64,000 nucleotides of DNA. Source: Ignavibacteriales bacterium (GTDB lineage Bacteria > Bacteroidota > Ignavibacteria > Ignavibacteriales > Melioribacteraceae). Below, piece by piece: positions 26,748 to 35,650 of the stretch. The stretch lies in contig JACOUS010000030.1 of assembly GCA_016177735.1 (NCBI GenBank), forward strand, positions 62,001-126,000, in the 5' to 3' direction. A model generated the notes under the pieces. It searched no databases and was not told where the DNA came from. It was given only the letters and a program-made list of their open reading frames with translations. Every line of letters begins with the position of its first letter. Positions within the stretch are counted from its first letter, which is position 1. The position numbers were made by a program, and so were the translations under genes.

Positions 26748-27173
26748 ATGTTATATTTAACACGAAGAGAAGTTTTCAGTGCGTCCCATCGTTTGTATAA
26801 TGAAAAATATACCGATGAAGAGAACGAAAAAATTTTCGGCAAGTGCAGTAACCCGAGCGGACACGGGCACAATTATGTTCTTGAAGTAGTTGTTGCCGGC
26901 GAAGCAGATCACGAAACCGGTTACGTTGTAGATCTGAAAATTCTTAAAGAAATTATTGATAAACATGTGCTCAAAAAAGTTGATCACAAAAATTTGAATG
27001 TTGACGTGGACTTCTTGAAAGGAATAAATCCTACTGTTGAAAATATTGCGATCGGAATCTGGAATCAACTTGAAGATAAAATTCCGAGAGGAAGATTATA
27101 TTCGGTAAAAGTTAAAGAGACAGAAAATAATTTTGTTGAATACAAAGGAAGGAATGAAATTGAATTTAGATAA
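26748..27173 (+). CDS. 6-pyruvoyl-tetrahydropterin synthase (PTPS/QueD family)
   Basis: A 141-residue T-fold enzyme. The zinc histidines lie in SASHR and GHGHNY. The catalytic Cys lies in [14 protein letters not shown], whose spacing and wording follow true PTPS of biopterin synthesis more than Que[12 protein letters not shown] and [13 protein letters not shown] also match PTPS. It would convert dihydroneopterin triphosphate to 6-pyruvoyl-tetrahydropterin. The following gene is GTP cyclohydrolase I, overlapping by 20 bases, then an SDR gene. A queuosine role is the alternative. Confidence 0.85.
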   Translation: MLYLTRREVFSASHRLYNEKYTDEENEKIFGKCSNPSGHGHNYVLEVVVAGEADHETGYVVDLKILKEIIDKHVLKKVDHKNLNVDVDFLKGINPTVENIAIGIWNQLEDKIPRGRLYSVKVKETENNFVEYKGRNEIEFR

Positions 27174-27726
27174 TATTGAAAAAAGCATCAAAACATTACT
27201 GGAAGAACTTGGGGAAGATGCGAATCGAGAGGGATTACTTCGTACACCGCACCGTGTTGCAAAGGCTTATGAATATCTGACGCAAGGATATCACAAAAAA
27301 ATTAAAGATGTTCTCAACGGCGCAATCTTTGAAGAACGCTACGATGAAATGGTAATCGTGAAAGATGTTGATTTTTACAGCATGTGCGAACACCATCTTC
27401 TTCCGTTTTTTGGCAAAGTACACATTGCTTATATACCCGACGGCAAAATAGTCGGGCTGAGCAAAATTCCGAGAGTGATTGATGTATTTGCACGGCGGCT
27501 GCAAGTTCAGGAAAGAATGACACAAGAAATTGCAGATACACTCGAAGAGTATTTAAATCCGCGCGGAGTTGGTGTTGTTGTTGAAGCTTACCACATGTGC
27601 ATGATGATGCGCGGCGTGCAAAAACAAAATTCGATTACTACAACAAGTGCAATGCACGGCATATTCAAAGAAGACGCACGAACAAGAACCGAATTTCTCA
27701 ACCTAATAGCACAGAAGAAAATCTAA
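27154..27726 (+). CDS. folE: GTP cyclohydrolase I
   Basis: A 190-residue enzyme making dihydroneopterin triphosphate from [28 protein letters not shown], the zinc site [20 protein letters not shown] with a later Cys in [11 protein letters not shown], and [23 protein letters not shown] are conserved. ATG 27154 with AAGGAAGG upstream is preferred over the upstream in-frame start at 27133, which would lengthen the overlap with the PTPS gene. The stop shares one base with the SDR start. Confidence 0.96.
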   Translation: MKLNLDNIEKSIKTLLEELGEDANREGLLRTPHRVAKAYEYLTQGYHKKIKDVLNGAIFEERYDEMVIVKDVDFYSMCEHHLLPFFGKVHIAYIPDGKIVGLSKIPRVIDVFARRLQVQERMTQEIADTLEEYLNPRGVGVVVEAYHMCMMMRGVQKQNSITTTSAMHGIFKEDARTRTEFLNLIAQKKI

Positions 27727-28439
27727 TGTCCGATCTCAAAAAATCTGTCTGGATTACCGGCGCAAGTTCCGGTATCGGCAAACAGCTTACAATCGAATTT
27801 GCTAAAAACGGCGAAACAGTTCTTGCAACAGCGAGAAGAACTTCTTTGATAGAAAATTACAGCAAAGAGCTTGGCGAGTTTTCAAAAAATATTATTCCTT
27901 TCGAAGTGAATGTTTCGGATGTCCCGTCGATTCAGAATTTTTTCAATTCACTCAGCGAAAAGTTTTTTGTATCCGCATTAATAAATAACGCCGGCATCAC
28001 TTCTTTCAAACCGGCAGAGAAAGATTCACTGCAAGAAATTAAAGAAATAGTAGATACAAATCTGCTCGGCTCTATCTATGCCATTAAAACTGTTCTCCCG
28101 GCAATGATAGAAAATAATTCCGGTACGATCATAAACATACTTTCGGTTGTAACACAAAAAGTTTTTACCGGAAGCAGTGCATATTCTGCATCGAAAGCGG
28201 GATTGAAAGCTTATGCAGATTCTTTGCGGGAAGAAATTAGGAAGAACAATATTAGAGTGATAAACATTTTGCCCGGTGCAGCAAAAACTGCAATATGGCA
28301 CACAAGTGTTTTGGAAAAGCACTCACACAGAATGATGTCTCCCGAAGATATTGCTAAGTTTGTGTATCAAGTTTATTCTCAAAAAAATAATCTTGTTGCC
28401 GAAGAAATTGTGATGAGACCTTTACAAGGCGATATCTAA
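27726..28439 (+). CDS. Short-chain dehydrogenase/reductase, candidate sepiapterin reductase step
   Basis: A 237-residue classical SDR. The NADP-binding TGASSGIGKQL, ARR after strand two, NNAG at about 85-88 and the catalytic Ser with YSASKAGLKAY (Tyr and Lys) are all present. The ATG is fused to the folE stop (TAATG), so translation is coupled. SDRs carry out the last reduction in tetrahydrobiopterin synthesis, and the operon position makes that the best guess. The substrate is not readable from sequence alone. Confidence 0.82.
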   Translation: MSDLKKSVWITGASSGIGKQLTIEFAKNGETVLATARRTSLIENYSKELGEFSKNIIPFEVNVSDVPSIQNFFNSLSEKFFVSALINNAGITSFKPAEKDSLQEIKEIVDTNLLGSIYAIKTVLPAMIENNSGTIINILSVVTQKVFTGSSAYSASKAGLKAYADSLREEIRKNNIRVINILPGAAKTAIWHTSVLEKHSHRMMSPEDIAKFVYQVYSQKNNLVAEEIVMRPLQGDI

Positions 28440-28482
28440 TCTGCATATGAAAATTTTTGAAGCAAAAAAAAATATTGTAAGT

Positions 28483-28510
28483 AAAAAAAACCCGGCAGTC
28501 AGCCGGGCTC
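28483..28510 (-). terminator. Rho-independent terminator after the Spy-like gene
   Basis: Read on the minus strand, a 6-bp stem GCCC GG type (CCCGGC and GCCGGG around TGACT) is followed by eight T residues. It lies just beyond the stop of the minus-strand Spy-like gene and opposes the SDR gene. Confidence 0.8.
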
Positions 28511-28514
28511 TTTA

Positions 28515-29021
28515 TTAGTTGTTTGACTCATCATCCATAAAATGACGGTGCATTCTTTCTCTCATTATTCCGCGCATCATTTGTCCTTCATGCATATCGT
28601 TGCCGCCGCGCATTCCCGTTCCCATAAAACTTTCAGCCCAAATGTCTTTTTGTTCTTTGTCCAAAGTTTTGTAGATGGCAAGCGATGTTTTTACGGCAGA
28701 TTGTTTCAACTGTGCCTGAAGTTTGCTGTTCTCTTCGGTTAATGCAAGCACCTTTTGTTCGTCAACGTTTTTATTATCAAGCAAGTTTTTCAATTCAAGA
28801 CGATTTTTTTGAACCTTCGCGCGAAGATCAATCGATTCGCTTTGATGTTTATATGTAATGTCGCTGAATTGTTTTTCTTGCTCTGCGGAAAGATTAAGTT
28901 TTTCTTTCAACTGCATTTTGCCGAAGCCTCGTTTGCCCATTCCGCAACCATCCGGCTGTGCAAACAACGAACCGCTTAAAAGAACTGCAAATACGAGTGT
29001 TACGATGATATTTTTTTTCAT
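28515..29021 (-). CDS. Spy/LTXXQ-like periplasmic protein
   Basis: A 168-residue exported protein. The signal peptide MKKNIIVTLVFAVLLSGSLFAQ precedes a helical region with the LTXXQ-type motif LNLSAEQEKQF, followed by charged coiled-coil helices and a Met/His-rich tail (GMRGGNDMHEGQMMRG, ERMHRHFMDD) that could bind metal. Proteins of this group (Spy, CpxP, CnrX) act as periplasmic chaperones or sensors. ATG 29021 with a strong AAGGAGG is the start, although an open frame runs further upstream. It diverges from the ECF sigma gene. Confidence 0.8.
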   Translation of the reverse strand: MKKNIIVTLVFAVLLSGSLFAQPDGCGMGKRGFGKMQLKEKLNLSAEQEKQFSDITYKHQSESIDLRAKVQKNRLELKNLLDNKNVDEQKVLALTEENSKLQAQLKQSAVKTSLAIYKTLDKEQKDIWAESFMGTGMRGGNDMHEGQMMRGIMRERMHRHFMDDESNN

Positions 29022-29171
29022 TACTGCCTCCTTTTTGTGAAATGTTTTCTTTTTGCTAATTTGACACAGCATAACACGAGTCAGTTTAATTGAACTGCAA
29101 TTTTTTATTTTTCCCGATCATTAAACCGCAGTACTTGATTTGATGTCTATTTAAAGAATAGCGATGGAATT

Positions 29172-29720
29172 ATGAATAATACCAATGATTTTGAATTGAT
29201 CGAGAGGTTTGTAGCCGGAGATGAAAAGGCTTTCAATATTATTGTGAAGAAGTATCAAAAAAAAATTTATTGGCATGCAAGACAAATGCTCGGCGAGCAT
29301 TTGGATGCTGATGAAGTTACTCAAGAAGTTCTTGTTGTGATGTATCAGAAGTTGAAGACTTTTAATTTTCAGTCGGCGCTTTACACATGGATTTATAAAA
29401 TTGTTACTACGCGCAGTCTGAATCAAATTAAAAGAAGACAGTTAAGAAAAATATTTTCTTTCGAACATACAGACGAAAAAGAATTGGCTGTTGAAAATGA
29501 TATTGTAGAAGATATTGCCAACAAAGAAAAATTAGAAAAGGTAAACAGATCATTGGAAAAACTTCCGGCAAAGCAGAGACAAATTTTTGTTATGAGAAAT
29601 TTTGACCAGCTTTCTTATGAAGAAATTTCGGAAATAACCGGCAAAAGTGTCGGCGGCTTGAAAGCAAATTACTTTCATGCATTAAGAAAAGTTACGGAGT
29701 ATGTAAATGAAAAAGATTAG
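29172..29720 (+). CDS. ECF-type RNA polymerase sigma factor
   Basis: A 182-residue extracytoplasmic-function sigma factor. Region 2 spans about 12-80 (FNIIVKKYQKKIYWHARQML, DADEVTQEVLVVMYQKLKTF, LYTWIYKIVTTRSLNQIKRR) and region 4 about 120-175 (LPAKQRQIFVMRNFDQLSYEEISEITGKSVGGLKAN). There is no region 3. The next gene starts within its last codons, overlaps by 14 bases and has the layout of an anti-sigma factor. Confidence 0.92.
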   Translation: MNNTNDFELIERFVAGDEKAFNIIVKKYQKKIYWHARQMLGEHLDADEVTQEVLVVMYQKLKTFNFQSALYTWIYKIVTTRSLNQIKRRQLRKIFSFEHTDEKELAVENDIVEDIANKEKLEKVNRSLEKLPAKQRQIFVMRNFDQLSYEEISEITGKSVGGLKANYFHALRKVTEYVNEKD

Positions 29721-30318
29721 CGATGAAATATTGAAATATCTCTCCGATATGATGAATGATCGGGAAAAAAGAGAGTTCGAAAACAAACTAAGCGCATCGG
29801 CAGAATTAAAAACTGAATTGGCTGAAGCAGAACAGATGTTGAACGACTTATCTGCAATCAATGATACGGCAGTTAACGAGCAGTATTTTGCGAACTTGCT
29901 GCCGAGAGCAAGAATGAAAATGGAGCAGAAGAAAAAGTTTGGCATCGTAAAAAAAATGTCTTTTGCTGTCCCGGTGCTGGCTTCTGCAATTATAGTTTTC
30001 TTCTTATTCGCCCCTAAGCCTGTTCAAGATATTTCGGAACAGCACCAGGCACTTGTTAACGATGTTCTGGAAAATGTAAACGATACAGATGTTGTACGAA
30101 AAGTACTCGACGATGTTTACCTTGAATCATCAATGATGTACGGTGGAGGCAATGAAATGTTGGGTGAAACCGAATTACCTGAAAATATTACAGTATCGGA
30201 AGATAAATTATTCAGCATCGTTGATCTTGCATATACGGATTATTCTACTTTGCAAAATTTGCCGGATGAAGATTTCAACGAGATTTACGAAAAACTAAGT
30301 AAGATAACTTTACAATAG
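29707..30318 (+). CDS. Candidate anti-sigma factor, single-pass membrane protein
   Basis: A 203-residue protein with a cytoplasmic charged N-terminus (MKKISDEILKYLSDMMNDREKREFENKL, similar to the short sigma-binding start of zf-HC2-less anti-sigma proteins), one membrane helix at about 85-101 (MSFAVPVLASAIIVFFLFA) and a periplasmic end of about 100 residues. No zinc motif is present. It overlaps the ECF gene by 14 bases and is followed 7 bases later by a Spy-like protein. The anti-sigma call is mainly from context. Confidence 0.72.
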   Translation: MKKISDEILKYLSDMMNDREKREFENKLSASAELKTELAEAEQMLNDLSAINDTAVNEQYFANLLPRARMKMEQKKKFGIVKKMSFAVPVLASAIIVFFLFAPKPVQDISEQHQALVNDVLENVNDTDVVRKVLDDVYLESSMMYGGGNEMLGETELPENITVSEDKLFSIVDLAYTDYSTLQNLPDEDFNEIYEKLSKITLQ

Positions 30319-30325
30319 GTGCTTT

Positions 30326-30820
30326 ATGAAAAATATAATTTACATGTTGATTGTTTTTACCATTTGTGCGAGTGCATCAAGCGCACAAATGAGAGAGAAA
30401 GGAATGTTTATGCCGCCCGGCGCGAAGCCGATGGAAAAACTTGAACAGCTCGAAAAGATGAAGCTTATTGAAATTCTGGATCTCGACGAAGAAACTTCGA
30501 TAAGATTTTTTGCGCGTAAGAATGAACATCAAAAAAAGATGAAAGATTTGATTGGCGAGCGTGAAAAAACTTTGGCAGAACTTGAAAATGCTTTCCGCGA
30601 TAAGAAAGAAGACGAGCAATTCTACAAACGTTACATCGCCCATGTTTTGGAATTCGAAAATAAAATTATCAACGAAAGAAATAATTTTATCACTTCGTTA
30701 AATACGATACTAACACAACAGCAAATTGCTAAGCTTACTGTTTTCGAGTTCAAATTTAGGCGGGAACTTACCGAGCAGATTTTGGAAAGAGGGCGCGGAA
30801 TGATGAAGAGAGATTTATGA
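30326..30820 (+). CDS. Spy-like periplasmic protein in the ECF operon
   Basis: A 164-residue exported protein: signal peptide ending at SSAQ, then KLEQLEKMKLIEILDLDEET and long charged helices (RKNEHQKKMKDLIGEREKTLAEL, EFENKIINERNNFITSLNTILTQQQIAKLTVFEF). The last stretch has an LTXXQ-like word (LTQQQ). The layout is that of CnrX/Spy-type sensors that tell an anti-sigma factor about envelope stress or metals. It lies 7 bases after the anti-sigma gene. Confidence 0.72.
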   Translation: MKNIIYMLIVFTICASASSAQMREKGMFMPPGAKPMEKLEQLEKMKLIEILDLDEETSIRFFARKNEHQKKMKDLIGEREKTLAELENAFRDKKEDEQFYKRYIAHVLEFENKIINERNNFITSLNTILTQQQIAKLTVFEFKFRRELTEQILERGRGMMKRDL

Positions 30821-30895
30821 TGAAAATATTTTTCTCTTACAGCTTCAGCTATTGCATTTAATATTACTGCCCTATATTTTGCCAACGCAATTTTT

Positions 30896-30982
30896 GCGGA
30901 AGTGGTGAAATTGGTATACACGCTACTTTGAGGGGGTAGTGCCCGTTCGGGCGTAGGGGTTCGAGTCCCCTCTTCCGCACCA
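30896..30982 (+). tRNA. tRNA-Leu (anticodon GAG)
   Basis: An 87-base class II tRNA. The acceptor arms GCGGAAG and CTTCCGC pair fully, the anticodon stem CTACT pairs with GGTAG around TTGAGGG, giving anticodon GAG, and the long variable arm GCCCGTTCGGGC forms a stem, as leucine tRNAs require. The T arm GGGG-TTCGAGT-CCCC follows, and a genomic CCA ends the gene. It lies between the Spy-like gene and a TPR gene. Confidence 0.96.
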
Positions 30983-31012
30983 TTCGTAAACAAAACAAAC
31001 AAAGGAAGTGGC

Positions 31013-31777
31013 ATGAAAAAGAACCGGGGATTCTTATTCACACTGTTTTTTCTTTTCTCAATATCCACATTTGCACAAAGTGCCGATATGCCAGCCGAAG
31101 CTGCCAAAGCTTATAATGAAGGGAATAAATTATACAAAGCCGGAAACTATGACGGTGCAATTCAACAATATAGAGAAGCATTAAAAATTGCTAACGACCA
31201 TCGTATTTATTATCAGCTTGGTGTTACATTGAAAAAGCAAGGCAAGCTTGCAGATTCTGAATCTGCTTTTAACGAAGCGATTAAAATAAATCCTAATTTT
31301 GATTTGGCGTACAACGGTCTCGGAGGTACTTATTTTCAGGACGGAAAATTTGCCGAGGCTGTAGAAAGCTTCAAAAAATTTGAAGAACTGACAAAACAGA
31401 AATCATTGAAAGATCAGGCAAAAGAATACATTGCACGTTCTTTGGTAAAACTCGGCGAGCAGTATAAAAAAGACGGTAACTATCCAAAAGCTTTGGAAAG
31501 TTTGAACGAAGCTATTAAATACAAGCCTCTCGATGCAGCATACATTCTTCTTGCAACAACTTATTATGAAAACGCCGATTATGATAAAACTTTGAGCACT
31601 GTTGAGCAAGTAATCAATATGAAAACGGCTGGCTTAAAAGGCGCCGCTTATTATTACAAAGGTATGGCTTACAAACAGAAACAAGATATTACAAAAGCCA
31701 AAGAGAATTTCGAACTCGCAAAAAAAGATCCTCAGTATAAACGCCTTGCCGAATACGAATTAAATCTTCTAAAATAA
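31013..31777 (+). CDS. Secreted tetratricopeptide-repeat protein
   Basis: A 254-residue protein with a signal peptide ending near FAQSAD and five to six TPR units, for example AYNEGNKLYKAGNYDGAIQQYREALK, ADSESAFNEAIKINPNFDLAYNGLG and GNYPKALESLNEAIKYKPLDAAY. TPR arrays hold protein partners; none can be named. An AAAGGAAG element precedes the ATG. It is a single-gene unit closed by a terminator. Confidence 0.85.
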   Translation: MKKNRGFLFTLFFLFSISTFAQSADMPAEAAKAYNEGNKLYKAGNYDGAIQQYREALKIANDHRIYYQLGVTLKKQGKLADSESAFNEAIKINPNFDLAYNGLGGTYFQDGKFAEAVESFKKFEELTKQKSLKDQAKEYIARSLVKLGEQYKKDGNYPKALESLNEAIKYKPLDAAYILLATTYYENADYDKTLSTVEQVINMKTAGLKGAAYYYKGMAYKQKQDITKAKENFELAKKDPQYKRLAEYELNLLK

Positions 31778-31785
31778 TTTTTTAT

Positions 31786-31814
31786 GAAACCCTCTTCGTG
31801 AGGGTTTCTTTTTT
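31786..31814 (+). terminator. Rho-independent terminator after the TPR gene
   Basis: A perfect 9-bp stem (GAAACCCTC with GAGGGTTTC) around TTCGT is followed by six T residues, 8 bases after the TPR stop codon. Confidence 0.9.
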
Positions 31815-31887
31815 GAATCACGTCGAGCCGAATACCGGATTATTTGCTAACTTTCAGTTAGTTAATAATAAATCGACGTCTATATAG

Positions 31888-32676
31888 TTGGAAAATTTTT
31901 TAACAGCCTTTCTTTTGGCATCTCTCGTTTCAGTAATTTCCTTTCGATTTGGATTTCTAACTTTCAGCGCTGCCGCCGCGGCATTCGTTTTCGGGATAAT
32001 AATTTTTGGACTGGGCGGTTTACAGTTCAGCATTCCGCTCTTGTTATTTTTTTTCTCATCAAGTCTTTTATCCAAACTTAGATATGCGCGTAACAAAGAA
32101 GTAGAAACTTATTTTGAAAAAACCGGCGCGCGCGATTACAAACAAGTAATTGCCAACGGTTTGATTCCATCACTCATTGTTTGTCTCGGCTCTGTTTATA
32201 ATGACGGGATCTATTTTTTAGTTTACTGTGTAAGTATTGCCTCTGTTTGTGCCGATACGTGGGGAACGGAAATTGGAACATTGAGAAAAGCGGTTACGTA
32301 TAATATTCTAAATTTCAAACGGATAGAACAAGGAATGTCGGGTGGAATTTCTGTAATAGGAACTTTTGGTTCTTTGATTGGAGCGGCGATAATTTCCTTC
32401 TCAAGTTTATTTTGGGCGGGATTTAATATCAATATTTTTCTTTCTATTGTTATTGCGGGATTTGGCGCCGGGATTATTGACAGCATTTTAGGAGCGTCGT
32501 TGCAGATTCAATATAAGTGCAATGAATGCGGAAAGACTGTCGAAAAAGAAAAACATTGCGGCGTATCAACACAAAGTGAGAAGGGATTTTATTTTTTTAC
32601 CAACGATGTTGTAAATTTGATTTGCAGTATTTCGGGTGCATTAATTCTAATTGTAATCTATAATTTATTCTTGTGA
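31888..32676 (+). CDS. DUF92-family membrane protein (TTG start)
   Basis: A 262-residue membrane protein of the DUF92 family, which includes phytol-phosphate kinase VTE6 of plants and cyanobacteria. Six or more hydrophobic helices, the motif VCADTWGTEIGTL, MSGGISVIGTFGSLIGA, GAGIIDSILGASLQ and a pair of CxxC-like cysteines (YKCNECGKTVEKEKHCG) are family features. The physiological role in bacteria is not established; prenyl-alcohol phosphate metabolism is the best guess. The start is TTG 31888. It leads the seven-gene envelope operon. Confidence 0.85.
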   Translation: MENFLTAFLLASLVSVISFRFGFLTFSAAAAAFVFGIIIFGLGGLQFSIPLLLFFFSSSLLSKLRYARNKEVETYFEKTGARDYKQVIANGLIPSLIVCLGSVYNDGIYFLVYCVSIASVCADTWGTEIGTLRKAVTYNILNFKRIEQGMSGGISVIGTFGSLIGAAIISFSSLFWAGFNINIFLSIVIAGFGAGIIDSILGASLQIQYKCNECGKTVEKEKHCGVSTQSEKGFYFFTNDVVNLICSISGALILIVIYNLFL

Positions 32677-32680
32677 CATC

Positions 32681-35650
32681 ATGCCTAAAAAAATATTTGT
32701 AATAATCTTTGTGCTCTCGTCATTTTTGTATTCTCAAACAAATGATAACGAGTACACATCGGCTTTGAATCATTATCAAAATAAAAATTATCCGGCGGCG
32801 TACGGGCTATTTAAAAAGATATCGAACAATCCTTCCTCTGAACTATTGGAAAAATCTCAATCGGATTATTTTGGTGCGGATTGCTTGTTGAAGATGAACA
32901 TGCTTGGCGGAGCCGCTTCTGAATTCGAAAATTTTATCGATAAGTATAAGTTCTCAAATTTCCGCGAGACGGCACTCTACACTCTCGGCTCAATATATTT
33001 TAATAACGGCGAGTTCAGAAAGACGAGAGAAATTTTCAACTATCTTTTGATTGATTATCCCCGGAGTGAGCTAAAAGGTTCCGCTTATTATTGGATGGCA
33101 GAATCATACAAAGCGGAAAATAAATTTGTTGAAGCAGAAGAATTTTTCAACAATGCTGTTTCAAACAGACAAACCAATCAATACATTACAAACAGCATTT
33201 TTTCGCTGGCACAGTTATATGAATCAAACAGCGATTACAATAATGCTGTTACCAATTATGATGAACTCTTAACTTATTATAAAAAAGATGCACTCGCGCC
33301 GAAAGCACAGCTTCGAATCGGTATCTGCTATTTCAATCTGAAAGAATACGACAGTGCCGTGCTCGAATTGACCGACCCTTTGATAAATGAGCTTAATGCA
33401 AATGATTTGACCGAAGCCAAATATTATCTCGCAAATTCATTTACGCGTCTCAAAGATTTTAATAACGCATCGGCTATTTATGAAGAACTTTTGCAAGGGG
33501 ACGCTTCTGCTGAATTTAAAAGCAAAATAAATTACAGTTTGGCATGGATAAAATTTCAGACAAGCGATTACAACGAAGCATACAATTTGTTTAATGAATT
33601 ATCCAAAATAGAAAGTGACACACTTGCTGTGAGCGCACTTTATTGGAGTGCGGAATGCAAACGGTATTCGGGCGATATTAACGAAGCCGATGAAATCTAT
33701 AAAACATTTCTTGAAAAATATCCGCACCATCATCTTGCGGCGAGAGCACAGCTTGGCAAAGGAACTGTTTATTACAACAAAGAACAGTCTGACGAAGCAG
33801 AGAAATCATTGTTGAATGCCGTGATATCAAACGACCCTTTAACAAAAGGTCGTGCATTCACTTTGCTCGGCGAAATGAAACTAAGCAAAAAAGATTTTCC
33901 CGAGGCAAAAAATTATTTTTCACAAGCGCTTCGTTTTACCGAAAATTCTGCTGAATTGAATAACAGAGCATCGCTCGGTCTCGGAGCTGCAGAATTTTAT
34001 TTGAATAATTATGATGATGCTGTTCAACGTCTCGAAAATCTTCAGTCGCGTGCGAAGGAATTCGAAAAAGATAAAGTGAATTTCTATCTTGCGGAAACTT
34101 ATTTTGCGCGCGGAGAATTTTCCGCTTCGCTGAAACATTACAACCAAATAAATTCGGCGGATGAACTTTTGAAAAAACAGACTTTGCTGGGCAAAGCATA
34201 TTCGCATTTCAATCTGAAAGATTTTCCGAATGCCGTTTATAATTTCAATGAGTACGTTAATAAGTATAAAAAAGATAAGTATGTTATCGATGCGAAGTTA
34301 AGACTTGCAGATTCTTATTTCGGGATAAAAAATTTTGATAAAGCGAGCACTATCTACACCGAAATATTTTCCAAAGATAGAGCGAAGATGAACGATGACC
34401 AGATTTATTACCAGTACTGCCAGTCGTTATTCAAAGCCGGAAAATCAGGCGAAGCAATTTCAGAGTTTGAAAATCTGCAAAGGAAATTTCCGCGTTCCAA
34501 ATATGCCGATGCTTCGCAGTATATAATCGGGTGGATAAATTTTCAGCACAGCGATTTCGGCGGTGCAATCGGCAATTACAAAAAATTGATAAACAAATAT
34601 CCGAATTCGCCATTAGTGCCAATCGCTTACTATTCAATCGGTGATTCGTATTTCAATCTCGGCAATTACGATTCATCAATAGTTTTTTACAATAAAATTT
34701 TGGAAAATTTTTCGAACACAAGCTACGTTCTTGATGCGGCAAACGGAATACAATATGCTTACATTGCAAAAGATCAGCCGGATAATGCCGTAACATTTAT
34801 CGATCAGTTCGTAAGTGAAAATCCTTCATCAAAATACGGCGACCAAATATTTTTTAAGAAGGGAGATATTTTTTACAGCACGGATAATTATGAAAAAGCA
34901 ATTGAATCGTACCGGGAATTTATAATGCGCTATCCTTCCAGCGTGATTGTGCCCAACGCATATTTTTGGATCGGGAAGAGTGCAGCTAATTTAAAAAGAG
35001 AAACAGAAGCACTTGAAAATTTCAACAAGGTAGTTGAGCGTTCCCGCAAATCCGATATTGGAATTTCTGCCGCGATTGAACTTTCAAATTTGTATGCGGG
35101 CAAAAATCAATTTAATTCTTCGATTGATATTTTGAATTCGGCAATTGATGCACAGCCGGCTTCCAACCGCGTACCGGAACTTTTGTTTTTGCGAGGACAA
35201 GCGGAAGTAAAAGCAAATAAATCCAGCGAAGCTGCCGGATCTTTCGATCAGATTATAAAATATTATGAAGGAACAGTCTTTGCGGCGAAATCAAAATTGG
35301 AACTCGGAATTTTGGAATACAACAACAAAAATTTTGATAACTCTTTAATTCTGTTAAACGAGCTTGCCGAAAAAAGAACGGATGATATCGGCGCGCAAGC
35401 TCAATACTTTATCGGGATGATTTATTTTGATCAAAATAAAATTGATGAAGCAATCACGGCGTTTGTAAGAGTGCGTACAGTCTATGCGTCTTTTGATGAG
35501 TGGTACACAAAATCTTTACTGCGGCTTGGCGATAGTTATGTGAAGGCAAAAGACACGAAGCAAGCACGCGATATGTACAAAGCAGTTGTTAACCGGCACA
35601 AGACCGGAATTTATGCACAAGAAGCAAAAAGAAAATTGAACCAGTTATGA
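32681..35650 (+). CDS. Large secreted TPR protein
   Basis: A 989-residue protein with a short signal peptide (IFVIIFVLSSFLYSQ) and about 25 consecutive TPR-like units over its whole length, such as ALYTLGSIYFNNGEFRKTREIFNYLL and YYSIGDSYFNLGNYDSSIVFYNKIL. The unit spacing with Tyr-rich helices resembles BamD/YbgF-type outer-membrane assembly proteins. It lies 4 bases after the DUF92 gene and overlaps the beta-barrel gene, so a scaffold function in the same envelope system is likely. Confidence 0.82.
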   Translation: MPKKIFVIIFVLSSFLYSQTNDNEYTSALNHYQNKNYPAAYGLFKKISNNPSSELLEKSQSDYFGADCLLKMNMLGGAASEFENFIDKYKFSNFRETALYTLGSIYFNNGEFRKTREIFNYLLIDYPRSELKGSAYYWMAESYKAENKFVEAEEFFNNAVSNRQTNQYITNSIFSLAQLYESNSDYNNAVTNYDELLTYYKKDALAPKAQLRIGICYFNLKEYDSAVLELTDPLINELNANDLTEAKYYLANSFTRLKDFNNASAIYEELLQGDASAEFKSKINYSLAWIKFQTSDYNEAYNLFNELSKIESDTLAVSALYWSAECKRYSGDINEADEIYKTFLEKYPHHHLAARAQLGKGTVYYNKEQSDEAEKSLLNAVISNDPLTKGRAFTLLGEMKLSKKDFPEAKNYFSQALRFTENSAELNNRASLGLGAAEFYLNNYDDAVQRLENLQSRAKEFEKDKVNFYLAETYFARGEFSASLKHYNQINSADELLKKQTLLGKAYSHFNLKDFPNAVYNFNEYVNKYKKDKYVIDAKLRLADSYFGIKNFDKASTIYTEIFSKDRAKMNDDQIYYQYCQSLFKAGKSGEAISEFENLQRKFPRSKYADASQYIIGWINFQHSDFGGAIGNYKKLINKYPNSPLVPIAYYSIGDSYFNLGNYDSSIVFYNKILENFSNTSYVLDAANGIQYAYIAKDQPDNAVTFIDQFVSENPSSKYGDQIFFKKGDIFYSTDNYEKAIESYREFIMRYPSSVIVPNAYFWIGKSAANLKRETEALENFNKVVERSRKSDIGISAAIELSNLYAGKNQFNSSIDILNSAIDAQPASNRVPELLFLRGQAEVKANKSSEAAGSFDQIIKYYEGTVFAAKSKLELGILEYNNKNFDNSLILLNELAEKRTDDIGAQAQYFIGMIYFDQNKIDEAITAFVRVRTVYASFDEWYTKSLLRLGDSYVKAKDTKQARDMYKAVVNRHKTGIYAQEAKRKLNQL

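Noticed and set aside
32681-35650. Several minus-strand open frames inside the large TPR gene
   Set aside because: They mirror the coding bias of the TPR gene and resemble no family.
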